Origin: Candidatus Rokuibacteriota bacterium
Lineage (GTDB): Bacteria > Methylomirabilota > Methylomirabilia > Rokubacteriales > CSP1-6
Direction of reading: 5' to 3'
Assembly: GCA_003221615.1 (NCBI GenBank)
Contig: QHSQ01000107.1
Location: 1-55,688 of the forward strand
Length of the DNA stretch: 55,688 bases
Shown here: piece by piece, positions 9,708 through 18,608 of the stretch
Layout of the letters: the number at the start of each line of letters is the position of its first letter
How positions within the stretch are numbered: position 1 is the stretch's first letter
Notes under the pieces: model-generated
What the model was told of the DNA's origin: nothing
Seen by the model: only the letters and a program-made list of their open reading frames with translations
Databases searched by the model: none
Translations under genes and position numbers: made by a program

Positions 9708-11158
9708 CGCTGGCGCGAGCGTTCCATCGTGAGGTACTGGTTGGTGCCACCGCCGCTGCCACCCGCGCGGTGGACGTAGATCAGGACGGACTCGCCGGGC
9801 TTGAGCGCCGAGAGCGCCTTGAAGAGCGCGGCCGCATCGTCGGCCGGACGGCGCGAGAGCTCCAGGATCACGTCGCCGCGCCGGAGGCCGGCCTTCTCGG
9901 CGGGGCTGCCGGGCTGCACCTCGGTGACGAATAGTCCACGCGAGACCGGCAGGTCCAGCCGCAACGCCGCGTCGCCCGTGAGCGCCTCGACGCTCAGGCC
10001 CCACTCGTCGTTGCCGGGCGCCTCGGCGACGAGCGGCTCGTCGGCCGGCATCTCGCCGATCTTCACGGTGATCGGCACGGGCTTCTTGTCGCGGATCACG
10101 ACCAGCTTCATCGTCTGCCCCGGACGAATGCTCGCGATCCGACGCTGCAGGTCGGGCACCTCCTTGATCGGCGTGCCGCTCAGCTCGACGACGACGTCAC
10201 CGGCCTTCAGGCCTGCGGTGTCGGCAGGGCTCCCCTTCATCACCTCGGCCACCAGGACGCCTTCACGCTCCTTGACGCCGAAGCTCCCGGCGAGCTGATC
10301 AGTCACGTCCTGGATGACGATGCCGAGCCAGCCGCGCACCACCTTGCCGCGCGTGATGAGCTGCTGCATCACATCCTTCGCCTGGTTGATCGGAATCGAG
10401 AAGCCGATGCCCTGGCCGGCGGCCACGATGGCCGTGTTGATCCCGATCACCTTGCCGTCGATGTTCAGGAGCGGGCCACCGGAGTTGCCGGGGTTGATCG
10501 AGGCGTCGGTCTGGATGAAGTTGTCGTATTGCGTCACGCCGACGCGCGTACGCGCAGTGGCCGAGATGATCCCCACCGTCACGGTGCGGTCGAGCCCGAA
10601 CGGGTTGCCGATCGCGATCGCCCACTGGCCGACGCGCAGATGATCGGAGTCGCCCAGCTCGGCGGCCGGCAGCGGGCGCGGCGCGTCGACCTTGAGCACG
10701 GCGATGTCGCTCTTCGGGTCGCGACCCACGAGCTTCGCGGTGAACTTCCGCTGATCCGAGAGACGCACGATGATCTCCTGAGCGTTCTCGATCACGTGGT
10801 TGTTCGTCAAGATGTATCCCTTCGGATCCACCAGGACGCCCGAGCCGGTGGCGCGCGCATCCTCGCGCGGACGCCGACGGAAGTAGCGTTCGTAGAACTC
10901 TTCGCCGAAGAACTCCTTGAACCGCTCCGGCGCTTCCTCGGCCGGGCCGCCAGCGCCTTTCTTCGGGACGGTGCTGACGTGCACGACCGCCGGCGTGACG
11001 CGATCGGCGACCGCGCTGAACGCGTCCTCCATCGCGCGCAGGACGGCGCGCGGATCCGTCTTCGGAGCCGGGCGCGGCTCGGGCGCGGCAGGACGCTGCT
11101 GTGCCCAGGCCGGAGTGGCAAGGAGCAACACGAAGACCAGCGCGATCAGTGAATTCAT
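9704..11158 (-). CDS. Periplasmic serine protease HtrA/DegP (Do family)
   Basis: 484 aa. A Sec signal peptide covers about residues 1-19 (cleaved after WAQ). The trypsin-like domain shows the triad: His in NNHVIENAQE, Asp in DPKSDIAVLK and Ser in GNSGGPLLN. Two PDZ domains follow (about 285-375 and 390-470), so this is DegP/DegQ/MucD-like rather than single-PDZ DegS. It acts in the periplasm on misfolded proteins. It sits 20 bp after tilS and is coupled to the sigma-54 regulator gene. Confidence 0.93.
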
Positions 11159-11178
11159 TGGCGACTCGGCCTCCTACT

Positions 11179-12552
11179 CTACTGGGGGCGGTCGGGCTGC
11201 GCCAGCGGGACCAGCGCCAGCTCGAGTACACGCTTCGTCCGCGCCGTCACACGCGCCGCGGCGGAGCGGCGCAGGTGGCCGACCCAGACGATCATGCCCC
11301 CCGCTTCGATCACCGGCACCCGGCCGCGCTCCCAGCGCGGCACCTTCGCTTCGATCAGGAGCGTCTTGAGTCGCCGCTCGGCCCCGCCGAAGGCGACGAA
11401 GCGCTCCCCGCGCCTCCGGGCGCGGACGATCAGCGGCGCCGCGAGATCGTCGGCGTCGAAGGCCACGCGGCTGGGCTCGCGAGGAATCGCGTACGCGTCC
11501 GCGCCGATCAGCCGCGCCTCGAGCGCCTGGCCGATCTCGGGCAGCTCGGTGCGCCCGGGCACGGCGACGATCCGCTCGGTCAGCGCCGGCAGCGGCGCCG
11601 ACGCGAGCCGCGTCAGCGCGCCGCTGACTTCGACGGTCACTCCGCCCAGCTTGAACGGACGGCGGGGCACCGGGACCGCGAGGACCCGCTTGAGGCCCCG
11701 GTGCGCCCACGCCCGGAGCGGAGCTCGGCTGCCCAAGCGCGCCGCGGCCTGACGCAAGATCTCGGCGGCGATCGGACGCGGCAGCGCGCGCACGGCCGCG
11801 AGCCGAAGCGTGACCGCGCGGTCGCCCCAGACGGCGAGCCGGTCGAGCTCCGCGGCGGCGGCCTCGTCGAGCGCGGTCACGGTCTCGCGCGCCAGCGTTG
11901 CCAGCCGCACGAGCGTGGCCGAAATCTCGGGATTGTAGGAATCGGAGAGAAGCGGGAGCAGCTCGTGGCGGATGCGATTACGGAGAAACTTCGGATCTCG
12001 GTTCGTCGGATCCTCGACCCATGAGAGCCCGGCGCGGCGAAGCTCGGCCTCGAGGGCCGATCGGCGCAGCGCGATGAGCGGGCGGATGATCCGTCCCCGA
12101 ACCGGCGGGATCCCCGACAGCCCGCGCACGCCCGCGCCTTGCACGAGTCGCATCAGCACGGTCTCGGCCTGGTCGTCGGCGGTGTGACCGAGTGCGATGC
12201 GCTCGGCGCCGATTCGGGCAGCCGATGTTTCGAGCGCGGCGTACCGCGCGGACCGAGCCGAGTCTTCGAGTGAGCCCCGACGATCCACCGCCACGGTCGC
12301 GACGTCGACCGGGACCCCGAGGCGCACGCCGAGGGCCCGGACGAAGTCGGCGTCCGCGGCCGAATCGGCGCGCAGCTGATGGTCGACGTGAAGGACGTGG
12401 AGCCGAAGCCGCCATTCCGCGGCCAGGCTCTGCAGCAGGTGAAGCAGCGCCACGGAGTCGGCGCCGCCCGAGACCGCGACTAAAACGGTTTCGCCGCCCG
12501 CGAGCATCGCATGGCGGCGAATGGTACGCTCCACTTGCTCGCGCGGGGCCAA
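11179..12552 (-). CDS. tilS: tRNA(Ile)-lysidine synthase TilS
   Basis: About 457 aa. It modifies C34 of tRNA-Ile2(CAU) to lysidine so that AUA is read as Ile. The PP-loop ATP-binding motif VAVSGGADSVALLHLL lies near the N-terminus, followed by LHVDHQLR and GHTADDQAETVLMRL, all hallmarks of TilS. The C-terminal half contains the TilS substrate-binding and C-terminal domains (IRHELLPLL, then a RRxGERFVAFGG-like segment). The start is uncertain: TTG 12552, immediately after the MoaDE stop, or GTG 12534; either leaves the PP-loop intact. Confidence 0.92.
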   Translation of the reverse strand: MAPREQVERTIRRHAMLAGGETVLVAVSGGADSVALLHLLQSLAAEWRLRLHVLHVDHQLRADSAADADFVRALGVRLGVPVDVATVAVDRRGSLEDSARSARYAALETSAARIGAERIALGHTADDQAETVLMRLVQGAGVRGLSGIPPVRGRIIRPLIALRRSALEAELRRAGLSWVEDPTNRDPKFLRNRIRHELLPLLSDSYNPEISATLVRLATLARETVTALDEAAAAELDRLAVWGDRAVTLRLAAVRALPRPIAAEILRQAAARLGSRAPLRAWAHRGLKRVLAVPVPRRPFKLGGVTVEVSGALTRLASAPLPALTERIVAVPGRTELPEIGQALEARLIGADAYAIPREPSRVAFDADDLAAPLIVRARRRGERFVAFGGAERRLKTLLIEAKVPRWERGRVPVIEAGGMIVWVGHLRRSAAARVTARTKRVLELALVPLAQPDRPQ

Positions 12553-12556
12553 CAGC

Positions 12557-13228
12557 CTAGCCGCCCTGGAGCCCCACCCAGACCTCGCCGTCCTCGAAGT
12601 GCTCCTTCTTCCACACCGGCACCGTGCGCTTGAGCGTGTCGATCGCGTAGCGGCAGGCCTCGAAGGCATCGCCGCGGTGCGCGGCGGAGACGGCGATGAG
12701 CACGCTCGCCTCGCCGATCTCGAGTCGCCCGGTGCGGTGGAGCATCGCGATACGGCGCACCCCGGGCCAGCGCGAGCGCACGGTCCGGCCGATCTCGCGC
12801 ATCTTCACCTCGGCCATCGGCGCGTGCGCCTCGTACTCCAGATATTTGACCGGGCGACCGTCGGTCTGGTTTCGCACGACGCCGGAGAAGATCACGATCC
12901 CGCCAGCGCCCGGCTCGTCGACCTGCGCGGCGATCGCGTCGGGCGAGAGCGGCTCGCTCACGACGCGAAAGATGTCGGGGGCGGATCCGCCGCTCACGGG
13001 CGGAAAGAGACAGAGCTCGTCCTCGGGCTCCAGGCGATGGTCGGCAGCGACATAGTCGTGACCCACCGCAAACAAGGTATACGGACGGAACGGCGCGAGC
13101 TCGGGATGACGGTCGGCGATCGCCGACCAGGCGGACTCGACGGTGCCGCCCTCGGGGAGATCGACTTCTAGTCGTTCGCGTCCGAGCGCCTCTCGGTACC
13201 GGGCGAAGAGACGAACCCGGACGCGCAC
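12557..13228 (-). CDS. Molybdopterin synthase MoaD-MoaE fusion
   Basis: 223 aa. Residues 1-81 are a MoaD ubiquitin-like domain ending in FPPVSGG, with the Gly-Gly at residues 80-81. Residues 82-223 are MoaE, with GGIVIFSGVVR, the substrate-binding Arg/His segment (HRTGRLEIGE) and the catalytic-Lys region VPVWKKEHFEDGEVWVG. Molybdopterin synthase adds two sulfurs to cPMP using a MoaD C-terminal thiocarboxylate. In the fusion that Gly is internal, so proteolytic release or a variant mechanism is required. It sits 13 bp after the IscA-family gene and 4 bp before tilS. Confidence 0.92.
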   Translation of the reverse strand: MRVRVRLFARYREALGRERLEVDLPEGGTVESAWSAIADRHPELAPFRPYTLFAVGHDYVAADHRLEPEDELCLFPPVSGGSAPDIFRVVSEPLSPDAIAAQVDEPGAGGIVIFSGVVRNQTDGRPVKYLEYEAHAPMAEVKMREIGRTVRSRWPGVRRIAMLHRTGRLEIGEASVLIAVSAAHRGDAFEACRYAIDTLKRTVPVWKKEHFEDGEVWVGLQGG

Positions 13229-13241
13229 GCTGGAGGCGAGC

Positions 13242-13568
13242 TTAGAAGCGGTGCGACTGACCGCAGCCGCAGCTCGACTTCACGTTCGGATTCTTGATCG
13301 CGAAGCCAGCGCCCATCATGTTGTTGTCGACGAAGTCGATCTCGCTGCCTTCGAGATAGGGCGCGCTGTGCTTGTCGATGTAGACCTTGATGCCCTGGGC
13401 GTCGAGCACGTTGTCGTCGGCCGCGGCCTGGTCTTCCCAGCCAAGCTCATAGGACATGCCCGAGCAGCCACCGCCGACCACACGGATCCGAAGGCCCCAT
13501 TCAGGCTTGCCTTCCTCGAGGCGAAGCTCGGAGACTTTCTTCGCGGCCGTTTCGGTCATCGTAACCAT
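13242..13568 (-). CDS. Iron-sulfur cluster insertion protein, HesB/IscA/ErpA family
   Basis: 108 aa, the normal length for A-type carriers. The three conserved cysteines are present: Cys35 in GGGCSGMSY and Cys100/Cys102 in SSCGCGQSHRF. The DNNMMGAGFAIKNPN segment before the CxC motif matches ErpA/IscA. It binds and delivers Fe-S clusters in the cytoplasm. It heads the moaDE-tilS-htrA gene train, with its own upstream space of about 125 bp. Confidence 0.93.
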   Translation of the reverse strand: MVTMTETAAKKVSELRLEEGKPEWGLRIRVVGGGCSGMSYELGWEDQAAADDNVLDAQGIKVYIDKHSAPYLEGSEIDFVDNNMMGAGFAIKNPNVKSSCGCGQSHRF

Positions 13569-13692
13569 GCGATCCTCCCGATCTGACAGGCGTTTCCGGA
13601 TTCGAGCCGATTCGAGGTCATCGTATCACATATGCCGTACGAGGGGGCGCGGGATGCCCGCCCGGGGGCAGCACAGGATGCGCCCCGGGGCG

Positions 13693-14421
13693 TCATAGAA
13701 TGCCGCCCGCGGGCAGCAGGGTCAGCTCTTCGAGTGAGGCACCCGGTGGGAGCGAAGCCATCAAGACCGCGGCACGCGCGACGTCCTCGGGGCGGAGCAT
13801 CCGGCTGCGGTCGGGGGAATTCGGGATCGTGTCCCAAAGTGGCGTATCTACGGCCCCGGGAACCAGCACGCCGACCCGGACGCCTTCCGCGCGAAGCTCC
13901 TCGGCGAGCACCCGGCTGAAGCCGACGACGCCGGCCTTGGTCGCCGTGTAGACCGCGGCGCCGGGAATCGCTCGCTGGGCCGCCACCGATGCAACATTGA
14001 TGATGGTGCCCCGGCGCTGGCGGATCATCACGGGGAGCACCGCGTGGCAACACACCATCACCGCACGGAGATTGACCGTGAGGATCGCGTCCCAGTCGGC
14101 GGGTTTGGTGCCCACGACCGGGCCGAAGGAGGCGGCTCCCGCCGCCGTGACGAGGGTGTCGACGCGCCCGAGCTCGGCGATGGCCTGCTCGACCATCGCC
14201 TCGACGGCCGTATCCTGCGTGACGTCGGTGGGGATGGCGAGCGCAGATCCTCCGCTCTCGCGAATCGCCGCCGCGGTCGCGGCCAGCTGCTGCCGCGTGC
14301 GCGCCGCGAGCACCACCGTGGCGCCCTCGCGGGCCAGGGCCATGGCGACGGCGTGACCGATTCCACGCCCGGCGCCGGTGACGATCGCGACCTGGCCCTG
14401 GAGCGCGCCCGGCCCGTTCAA
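13693..14421 (-). CDS. SDR family oxidoreductase (possible pterin/sepiapterin reductase)
   Basis: 242 aa if translated from TTG 14421, whose TTGA overlaps the folE stop. It is a classical short-chain dehydrogenase: cofactor motif TGAGRGIG near the N-terminus, Asn in VNLRA, Ser in NVASVAA and the YTATK catalytic Tyr/Lys. LAARTR after beta-2 suggests NADP(H) preference. Sequence alone would also allow a FabG-like role. Its position as the last gene of a FolE/PTPS cassette is the only reason to propose reduction of a pterin such as a sepiapterin-like intermediate. Confidence 0.85.
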   Translation of the reverse strand: MNGPGALQGQVAIVTGAGRGIGHAVAMALAREGATVVLAARTRQQLAATAAAIRESGGSALAIPTDVTQDTAVEAMVEQAIAELGRVDTLVTAAGAASFGPVVGTKPADWDAILTVNLRAVMVCCHAVLPVMIRQRRGTIINVASVAAQRAIPGAAVYTATKAGVVGFSRVLAEELRAEGVRVGVLVPGAVDTPLWDTIPNSPDRSRMLRPEDVARAAVLMASLPPGASLEELTLLPAGGIL

Positions 14422-14996
14422 ATCTGAAGCCCCCGGCTCGACTTGATCAGGTCCATGAACTCGGCGCGCGTCTCCGGCCGATCTCGGAACGAGCCGAGCA
14501 TGGCCGAGGTGATCGCCTTCGAGTTCTGCTTCTCCACCCCGCGCATCAACATGCACAGGTGGACCGCCTCCATCACGACGGCGACGCCGCGCGGCTGGAG
14601 GACCTCGTTGATCGTGCTCGCGATCTGGGTCGTCAGCCGCTCCTGAACTTGCAGTCGCCGGCTGAACATCTCCACGAGCCGCGGGATCTTGGACAGGCCC
14701 ACGATCTTGCGGCCGGGCATGTAGGCCACGTGGCACTTGCCGATGAAGGGCAGCAGGTGGTGCTCGCAGAGGCTGCTGAAGTCGATATCCTTCACGATCA
14801 CCATCTCGTCGTAGTCCTCGACGAACATGGCGCCGTTCAGGATCTCCTTGGCGTCCTTTCCGTAGCCGGAGGTGAGATAGCGCAACGCCTTCTCGACACG
14901 CTCGGGCGTCCGGTCCAACCCCTCGCGCTCGACATCCTCACCGAGCTCTTCCAGGATCTTCGCGATTAGCTCCGCGACCTTTCCGTCTTCGCTCAT
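14418..14996 (-). CDS. folE: GTP cyclohydrolase I (FolE)
   Basis: 192 aa from ATG 14996, which shares one base with the stop of the upstream PTPS gene; GTG 14999 is an alternative. It converts GTP to 7,8-dihydroneopterin triphosphate. The type I zinc site is complete: Cys and His in [11 protein letters not shown], and the second Cys in [14 protein letters not shown]. The GTP-binding QVQERLT segment is present, and the length is standard. The context is pterin biosynthesis: two PTPS paralogs upstream and an SDR downstream, all coupled. Confidence 0.95.
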   Translation of the reverse strand: MSEDGKVAELIAKILEELGEDVEREGLDRTPERVEKALRYLTSGYGKDAKEILNGAMFVEDYDEMVIVKDIDFSSLCEHHLLPFIGKCHVAYMPGRKIVGLSKIPRLVEMFSRRLQVQERLTTQIASTINEVLQPRGVAVVMEAVHLCMLMRGVEKQNSKAITSAMLGSFRDRPETRAEFMDLIKSSRGLQI

Positions 14997-15400
14997 CACG
15001 CGGCCTCGCCTTCGTACTGGAATCGATTCTTGGCCGTCTCGACGACGGTCACGCGCCGCAGCGCGCCCGCCGGCACGGCCGGCGCCAGCAGGCGCCAGAA
15101 CGCGCGCGCCAGCCCTTCGCCCGTCGTGACGACGCTGGCCAGCGCCGGGACTTCCTCGAGCGTTCGATGGTCGACGTGATCGAGGACGCGTTCGTGCACG
15201 GCGCCGTCGATCCGCTCGAGGTCGACCGCCATTCCCGTCACCGGGTCGGGCTGCCCGGCCACCGTGACTTCCAGGTAGTAGTTGTGGCCGTGCGGACGGT
15301 AGCAGGCGCCGTAGAGCACCTCGTTCGCCTCGTCCGAGAGGGCCGGGTCGGCCAGACGATGGCCCGCGCTGAAGTGATAGACGCGCGTCAGCTCAAGCAT
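14996..15400 (-). CDS. 6-pyruvoyltetrahydropterin synthase/QueD family protein, Cys-containing copy
   Basis: 134 aa. The zinc ligands are His in FSAGHR and the pair in RPHGHNY. The catalytic Cys position is kept ([10 protein letters not shown]). The Asp/His of the triad appear in [10 protein letters not shown] and the terminal Glu in VVETAKNRF. The usual PT(A/S/T)EN substrate motif is altered to TTGEG. The family acts on dihydroneopterin triphosphate to give 6-pyruvoyl-tetrahydropterin (PTPS) or carboxy-tetrahydropterin (QueD). No other queuosine gene is visible here. It overlaps the second PTPS gene by 8 bp. Confidence 0.88.
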   Translation of the reverse strand: MLELTRVYHFSAGHRLADPALSDEANEVLYGACYRPHGHNYYLEVTVAGQPDPVTGMAVDLERIDGAVHERVLDHVDHRTLEEVPALASVVTTGEGLARAFWRLLAPAVPAGALRRVTVVETAKNRFQYEGEAA

Positions 15401-15812
15401 CGGGCCCTCGGTAATCGACGAACAGGTTCGGATCCTCCCACACGCGGACCTGCCAGAGCCGGTCCGCGCCGAGCTTCGGCGCCAGGAGATCCCAGACGGT
15501 CATCGCGAGATTCTCCGTCGTCGGGACGCGGCCGCGAAACAGCGGGTCGGCGTTCAGATCCGCGTGATCGAAGCGCTCCACGACGGTCTCGCCCACGATT
15601 CGCTTCAGCTCAGCGAGATCGATGACCATGCCGGTCTGCGGGTCGATGGGGCCGCGCACCGTGACGTCGAGCGTGTAGTTGTGCCCGTGCGGAACCGTGA
15701 GCCGCCCAAAGAACCGCTCGTTCTCCTGGCGGGACCAGCTCTCGACCCAGTAGCGGTGACCGGCCGAGAACGTGAAGCGCCGGGTGCTCGCGGCACGGGT
15801 GTGGTCGGTCAT
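15393..15812 (-). CDS. 6-pyruvoyltetrahydropterin synthase family paralog lacking the catalytic Cys
   Basis: 139 aa. The same fold and zinc histidines are present as in its neighbour (FSAGHR, VPHGHNY), along with Asp/His in RFDHADLN, an intact PTTENLA substrate motif and the terminal Glu (VWEDPNLF). The residue at the catalytic-Cys position is Leu (FGRLTVPHGH), so this copy should not catalyse the standard reaction alone. ATG 15812 overlaps the glycosyltransferase stop as ATGA. It may be a variant enzyme, a non-catalytic partner, or half of a mixed hexamer. Confidence 0.87.
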   Translation of the reverse strand: MTDHTRAASTRRFTFSAGHRYWVESWSRQENERFFGRLTVPHGHNYTLDVTVRGPIDPQTGMVIDLAELKRIVGETVVERFDHADLNADPLFRGRVPTTENLAMTVWDLLAPKLGADRLWQVRVWEDPNLFVDYRGPDA

Positions 15813-16861
15813 GGCAACGCCTCGAGGAAGCGCCGCGCCACCGGCTCGAGGCCGAACGCCTCGACCCGCTGGGTCGCCGCCCTTCCGAAGTCTTCACTGA
15901 GCTTCGTGTTCGTCAACAGTGTCTCCAGCGCGGTCGCCAGCTCACCCGGGCTCCGCGGAGTAACCAGAAAACCGGTCCGCCGGTCCTCGACGATCTCCGG
16001 AACCGCCGCCGCGCGGCACGCCACCACGGGCAACCCGGCCGCCATCGCCTCGGCGAAGACCAGCCCGAACCCTTCCTGGACGGTCGGAAGGCAGAAACAG
16101 TGAGCGCGTACATATTCTACCGCGAGCGTTCCCCGCGTCACCTCGCCGAGCAGAACCGCCGCATCACCCAGCTGAAGCTCGCGATGCAGCGCCCGGAGGC
16201 GCGCCGACTCCGGACCCTCCCCTACGATGCGCACCTGAGCGTCCGGGATTCGTTGACGGAGGACGGCGGCGGCGCGCAAGAGATCGTCCAGGCGCTTGCG
16301 CGGGTACATTCGCGCGACCGACAGCACCGTCGGGCGAGCGGCCCGCGTGCCGGCCGCGTCCGCGAAGCGGCTCCGCCAGTCGACGAGGTCGATCGGCTCC
16401 GGGAGGACCGCCAGCTTCGAGCGCGGGAGGTCGTAGACGTCGTGGGCGACCGAGGCCGAGTACTGACTCGGCACGAACACCCGATCGGCGCGCGCGGTGT
16501 TGGCCCGCTCCCAGCGCGCCTGCACGCCGAGCAGCGCGCGCACCACACCCCGCTCGTTCCGAAGCTCGTCGGCGATGATCCCCTTCAGCATCACGACGAA
16601 ACGGCCGCGGCGCCGGCGCGCCCATAGAAACCCGTCGAGATCGACCCCGACCGTGACGTCGGCGGACGGCGGAGCGAGCACGACCCCGGCGTTGTAGAGC
16701 CAGCGATCGAGCGTGTGAAAGCCGGTGCGCGTGCCGAGCGGTCGAACGGCGACCGCGTGGCCGAGGCTCGCGAGTCCGCGGACGAGGCCGTCGATGGCGA
16801 CGAACGTCCCGCTGCCCTCGGTCGGCGTGAGCGGCGTCGACGTGAGAAACTCGAACCGCAC
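15809..16861 (-). CDS. Glycosyltransferase family 4 protein
   Basis: 350 aa, GT-B fold. The N-terminal domain starts with the TEGSGTFVAIDGLVRGLASLGH acceptor-loop pattern. The C-terminal donor domain has SVARMYPRKRLDDLL, VRIVGEGPE and the EX7E-like motif EGFGLVFAEAMAAGLPVVA of GT4 retaining enzymes. The start is GTG 16861, 10 bp after the enoyl-CoA hydratase stop. Because its stop overlaps the start of the first PTPS gene in a coupled chain, a pterin glycoside is a reasonable candidate product. Ordinary cell-surface sugar transfer remains possible. Confidence 0.88.
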   Translation of the reverse strand: MRFEFLTSTPLTPTEGSGTFVAIDGLVRGLASLGHAVAVRPLGTRTGFHTLDRWLYNAGVVLAPPSADVTVGVDLDGFLWARRRRGRFVVMLKGIIADELRNERGVVRALLGVQARWERANTARADRVFVPSQYSASVAHDVYDLPRSKLAVLPEPIDLVDWRSRFADAAGTRAARPTVLSVARMYPRKRLDDLLRAAAVLRQRIPDAQVRIVGEGPESARLRALHRELQLGDAAVLLGEVTRGTLAVEYVRAHCFCLPTVQEGFGLVFAEAMAAGLPVVACRAAAVPEIVEDRRTGFLVTPRSPGELATALETLLTNTKLSEDFGRAATQRVEAFGLEPVARRFLEALP

Positions 16862-16871
16862 GCCCGAAGCG

Positions 16872-17654
16872 CTAGCGCCCCAGGAATCTCGCCGCGCGCT
16901 TCTCGAGGAAGGCGCGAGTGCCTTCCTTGTAGTCCTCGCTCTCGGTGGCCTCGACAGCCAGGTCTCTCAGCTTCTTTCGGCGCTCCTCGGTGAGACCGGC
17001 CAGGTACGACTCGATCGTCGTCTTGGCGCCGCGCACCGAGAGCGGCGCGTTCTCGGCGACCTTCCGGAGGTAGTCGTACGTGTAGGCCTCGAGCTCGGTC
17101 GGAGGCACGAGACGCTGGATGAAGCCCATCGCCAGCGCTTCGCGGTCGTCGACCGTCCGCGCGGAGTACAGGATGTCCTTCGCGTACGCGGGGCCGACCA
17201 GGTCGACGAGCTGGCCGACCGAGTCCGCGCCATAGATGATGCTCAGGCGCGCGGCCGGAATGCCGAACTTCGAGCCCTCGGCGGCGAAGCGCAGGTCGCA
17301 TGCCATCGCGACCGCCATCGCCCCGCCCATGCAGAAGCCGAAGATCATCGCGACCGTCGGCTTGGGGCACTCGCGAATGGTCGTGTAAGCGGCCGCGGTC
17401 TGCTCGTTGTAACGCGAGGCACTCGGCGCGTCCTTGCGCTGCTCCCTGAACTCCGAGATGTCGGCGCCCGAGGCGAACGCCACGGTGCCCGCGCCGCGAT
17501 AGACGATCGCCCGGACCGAGTCGGTCGTTCCCAGCTCCTTGGTCACGCGCGTGAGCTCGGTCCACATCGCCAGGCTGATCGCGTTGCGCACCGCCGGCCG
17601 GTTGATGACGACCGTCGCGATCGGCCCATCGTGCTGCACCAGAATGTCCGTCAT
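16872..17654 (-). CDS. Enoyl-CoA hydratase/isomerase family protein
   Basis: 260 aa crotonase-fold protein. Oxyanion-hole segments are visible (FASGADISEF and FGFCMGGAMAVAMACDLRFA). The usual first catalytic Glu region reads IYGADSVGQLVDLVG rather than PExG, so the exact activity (hydratase, isomerase or hydrolase) is uncertain. I took ATG 17654 (MTDILVQHDGPIATVVINRP), because crotonases begin about ten residues before the VTLNRP-like strand. It is the first gene of the minus-strand train and diverges from the DUF1989 gene. Confidence 0.88.
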   Translation of the reverse strand: MTDILVQHDGPIATVVINRPAVRNAISLAMWTELTRVTKELGTTDSVRAIVYRGAGTVAFASGADISEFREQRKDAPSASRYNEQTAAAYTTIRECPKPTVAMIFGFCMGGAMAVAMACDLRFAAEGSKFGIPAARLSIIYGADSVGQLVDLVGPAYAKDILYSARTVDDREALAMGFIQRLVPPTELEAYTYDYLRKVAENAPLSVRGAKTTIESYLAGLTEERRKKLRDLAVEATESEDYKEGTRAFLEKRAARFLGR

Positions 17655-17788
17655 GCGTCCACCTCGACGAGGGTTGGCGTTGTCTCCGCGAGTGAGAAAC
17701 ATTACCACTTCGGCGCCTCGGGTGCGGCGGGCGCTCACACGCCGTCCGTCAGCGCCGAGCGCGCCAGAGTTCGCTATACTCATCGGCC

Positions 17789-18421
17789 ATGGGCTCGGGA
17801 GCCGTGGGCAGCGCCGTCGGGCGCGTGGTCGAGGACCGGGTGATCCCGGCCGGTGAGCCGTGGGCGCGGGTGCTGACGCGAGGGCAGACGCTTCGGATCA
17901 TCGATCTCGAAGGCCGACAGGCCGTGGACTTTCTCTGCTACAACGCGGCGAATCCCGAGGAGCGCTACAACGCGGCCGACACGATGAAGTACGCGAAGAC
18001 GATCTTCCTCACGCGCGGGCACGGCATCTACTCGGACCTCGGCCGCCGCTTGCTCACGATCGTCGAGGACACCTGCGGCCGCCACGACACGATCGGCGGC
18101 TGCTGCAGCGCCGAGAGCAACGAGCTCCGGTACGGCGTCAAGGACACGCCGAGCTGCCGGGCGAACTTCCTCCGTGCGCTGGCACCCTTCGACCTGGGCA
18201 AGAAGGATGTCGTCGCCAACCTCAACTTCTTCATGAACGTGCCGGTCGAATCCGACGGGACCATGGGCATCGTCGACGGGCTCTCGAAGCCGGGCGACCA
18301 CGTGGACCTGCGCGCCGAGATGGACGTGCTGGCGGTGATCTCGAACTGCCCGCAGACTCGCAATCCCTGCAACGGCTTCAACCCGACGCCGATCCGGCTG
18401 ATCGTGACCGATCCGGCCTGA
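17789..18421 (+). CDS. DUF1989 / urea carboxylase-associated family protein
   Basis: 210 aa. Typical family features are IPAGEPWARVLTRGQTLRIIDLEG, QAVDFLCYNA, the Cys-rich HDTIGGCC segment and the C-terminal PTPIRL. In urea-carboxylase and guanidine loci two paralogs of this family form carboxyguanidine deiminase (CgdAB). Here the gene stands alone, with no carboxylase or partner, so substrate and activity are unknown. A TATACT hexamer at 17775 ends 8 bp before the ATG, suggesting a very short or absent leader. Confidence 0.85.
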   Translation: MGSGAVGSAVGRVVEDRVIPAGEPWARVLTRGQTLRIIDLEGRQAVDFLCYNAANPEERYNAADTMKYAKTIFLTRGHGIYSDLGRRLLTIVEDTCGRHDTIGGCCSAESNELRYGVKDTPSCRANFLRALAPFDLGKKDVVANLNFFMNVPVESDGTMGIVDGLSKPGDHVDLRAEMDVLAVISNCPQTRNPCNGFNPTPIRLIVTDPA

Positions 18422-18608
18422 GCATCGGACGGCGGAGAGCCCCGCGGGCAGGGTTTTCTGACGCGGTTCCAGGCATAGCACCGAGACGGCTCTGGGTGAG
18501 CCGGTATCGGGCCGACCGGGCGCACCGGACCGACCGTTTTTTCCAACTCGCCGGGTAGTTTCTACTCTCGCGCTCGCTGCGTCGGGACGAAGGAAGGCTG
18601 CGCGTCGC

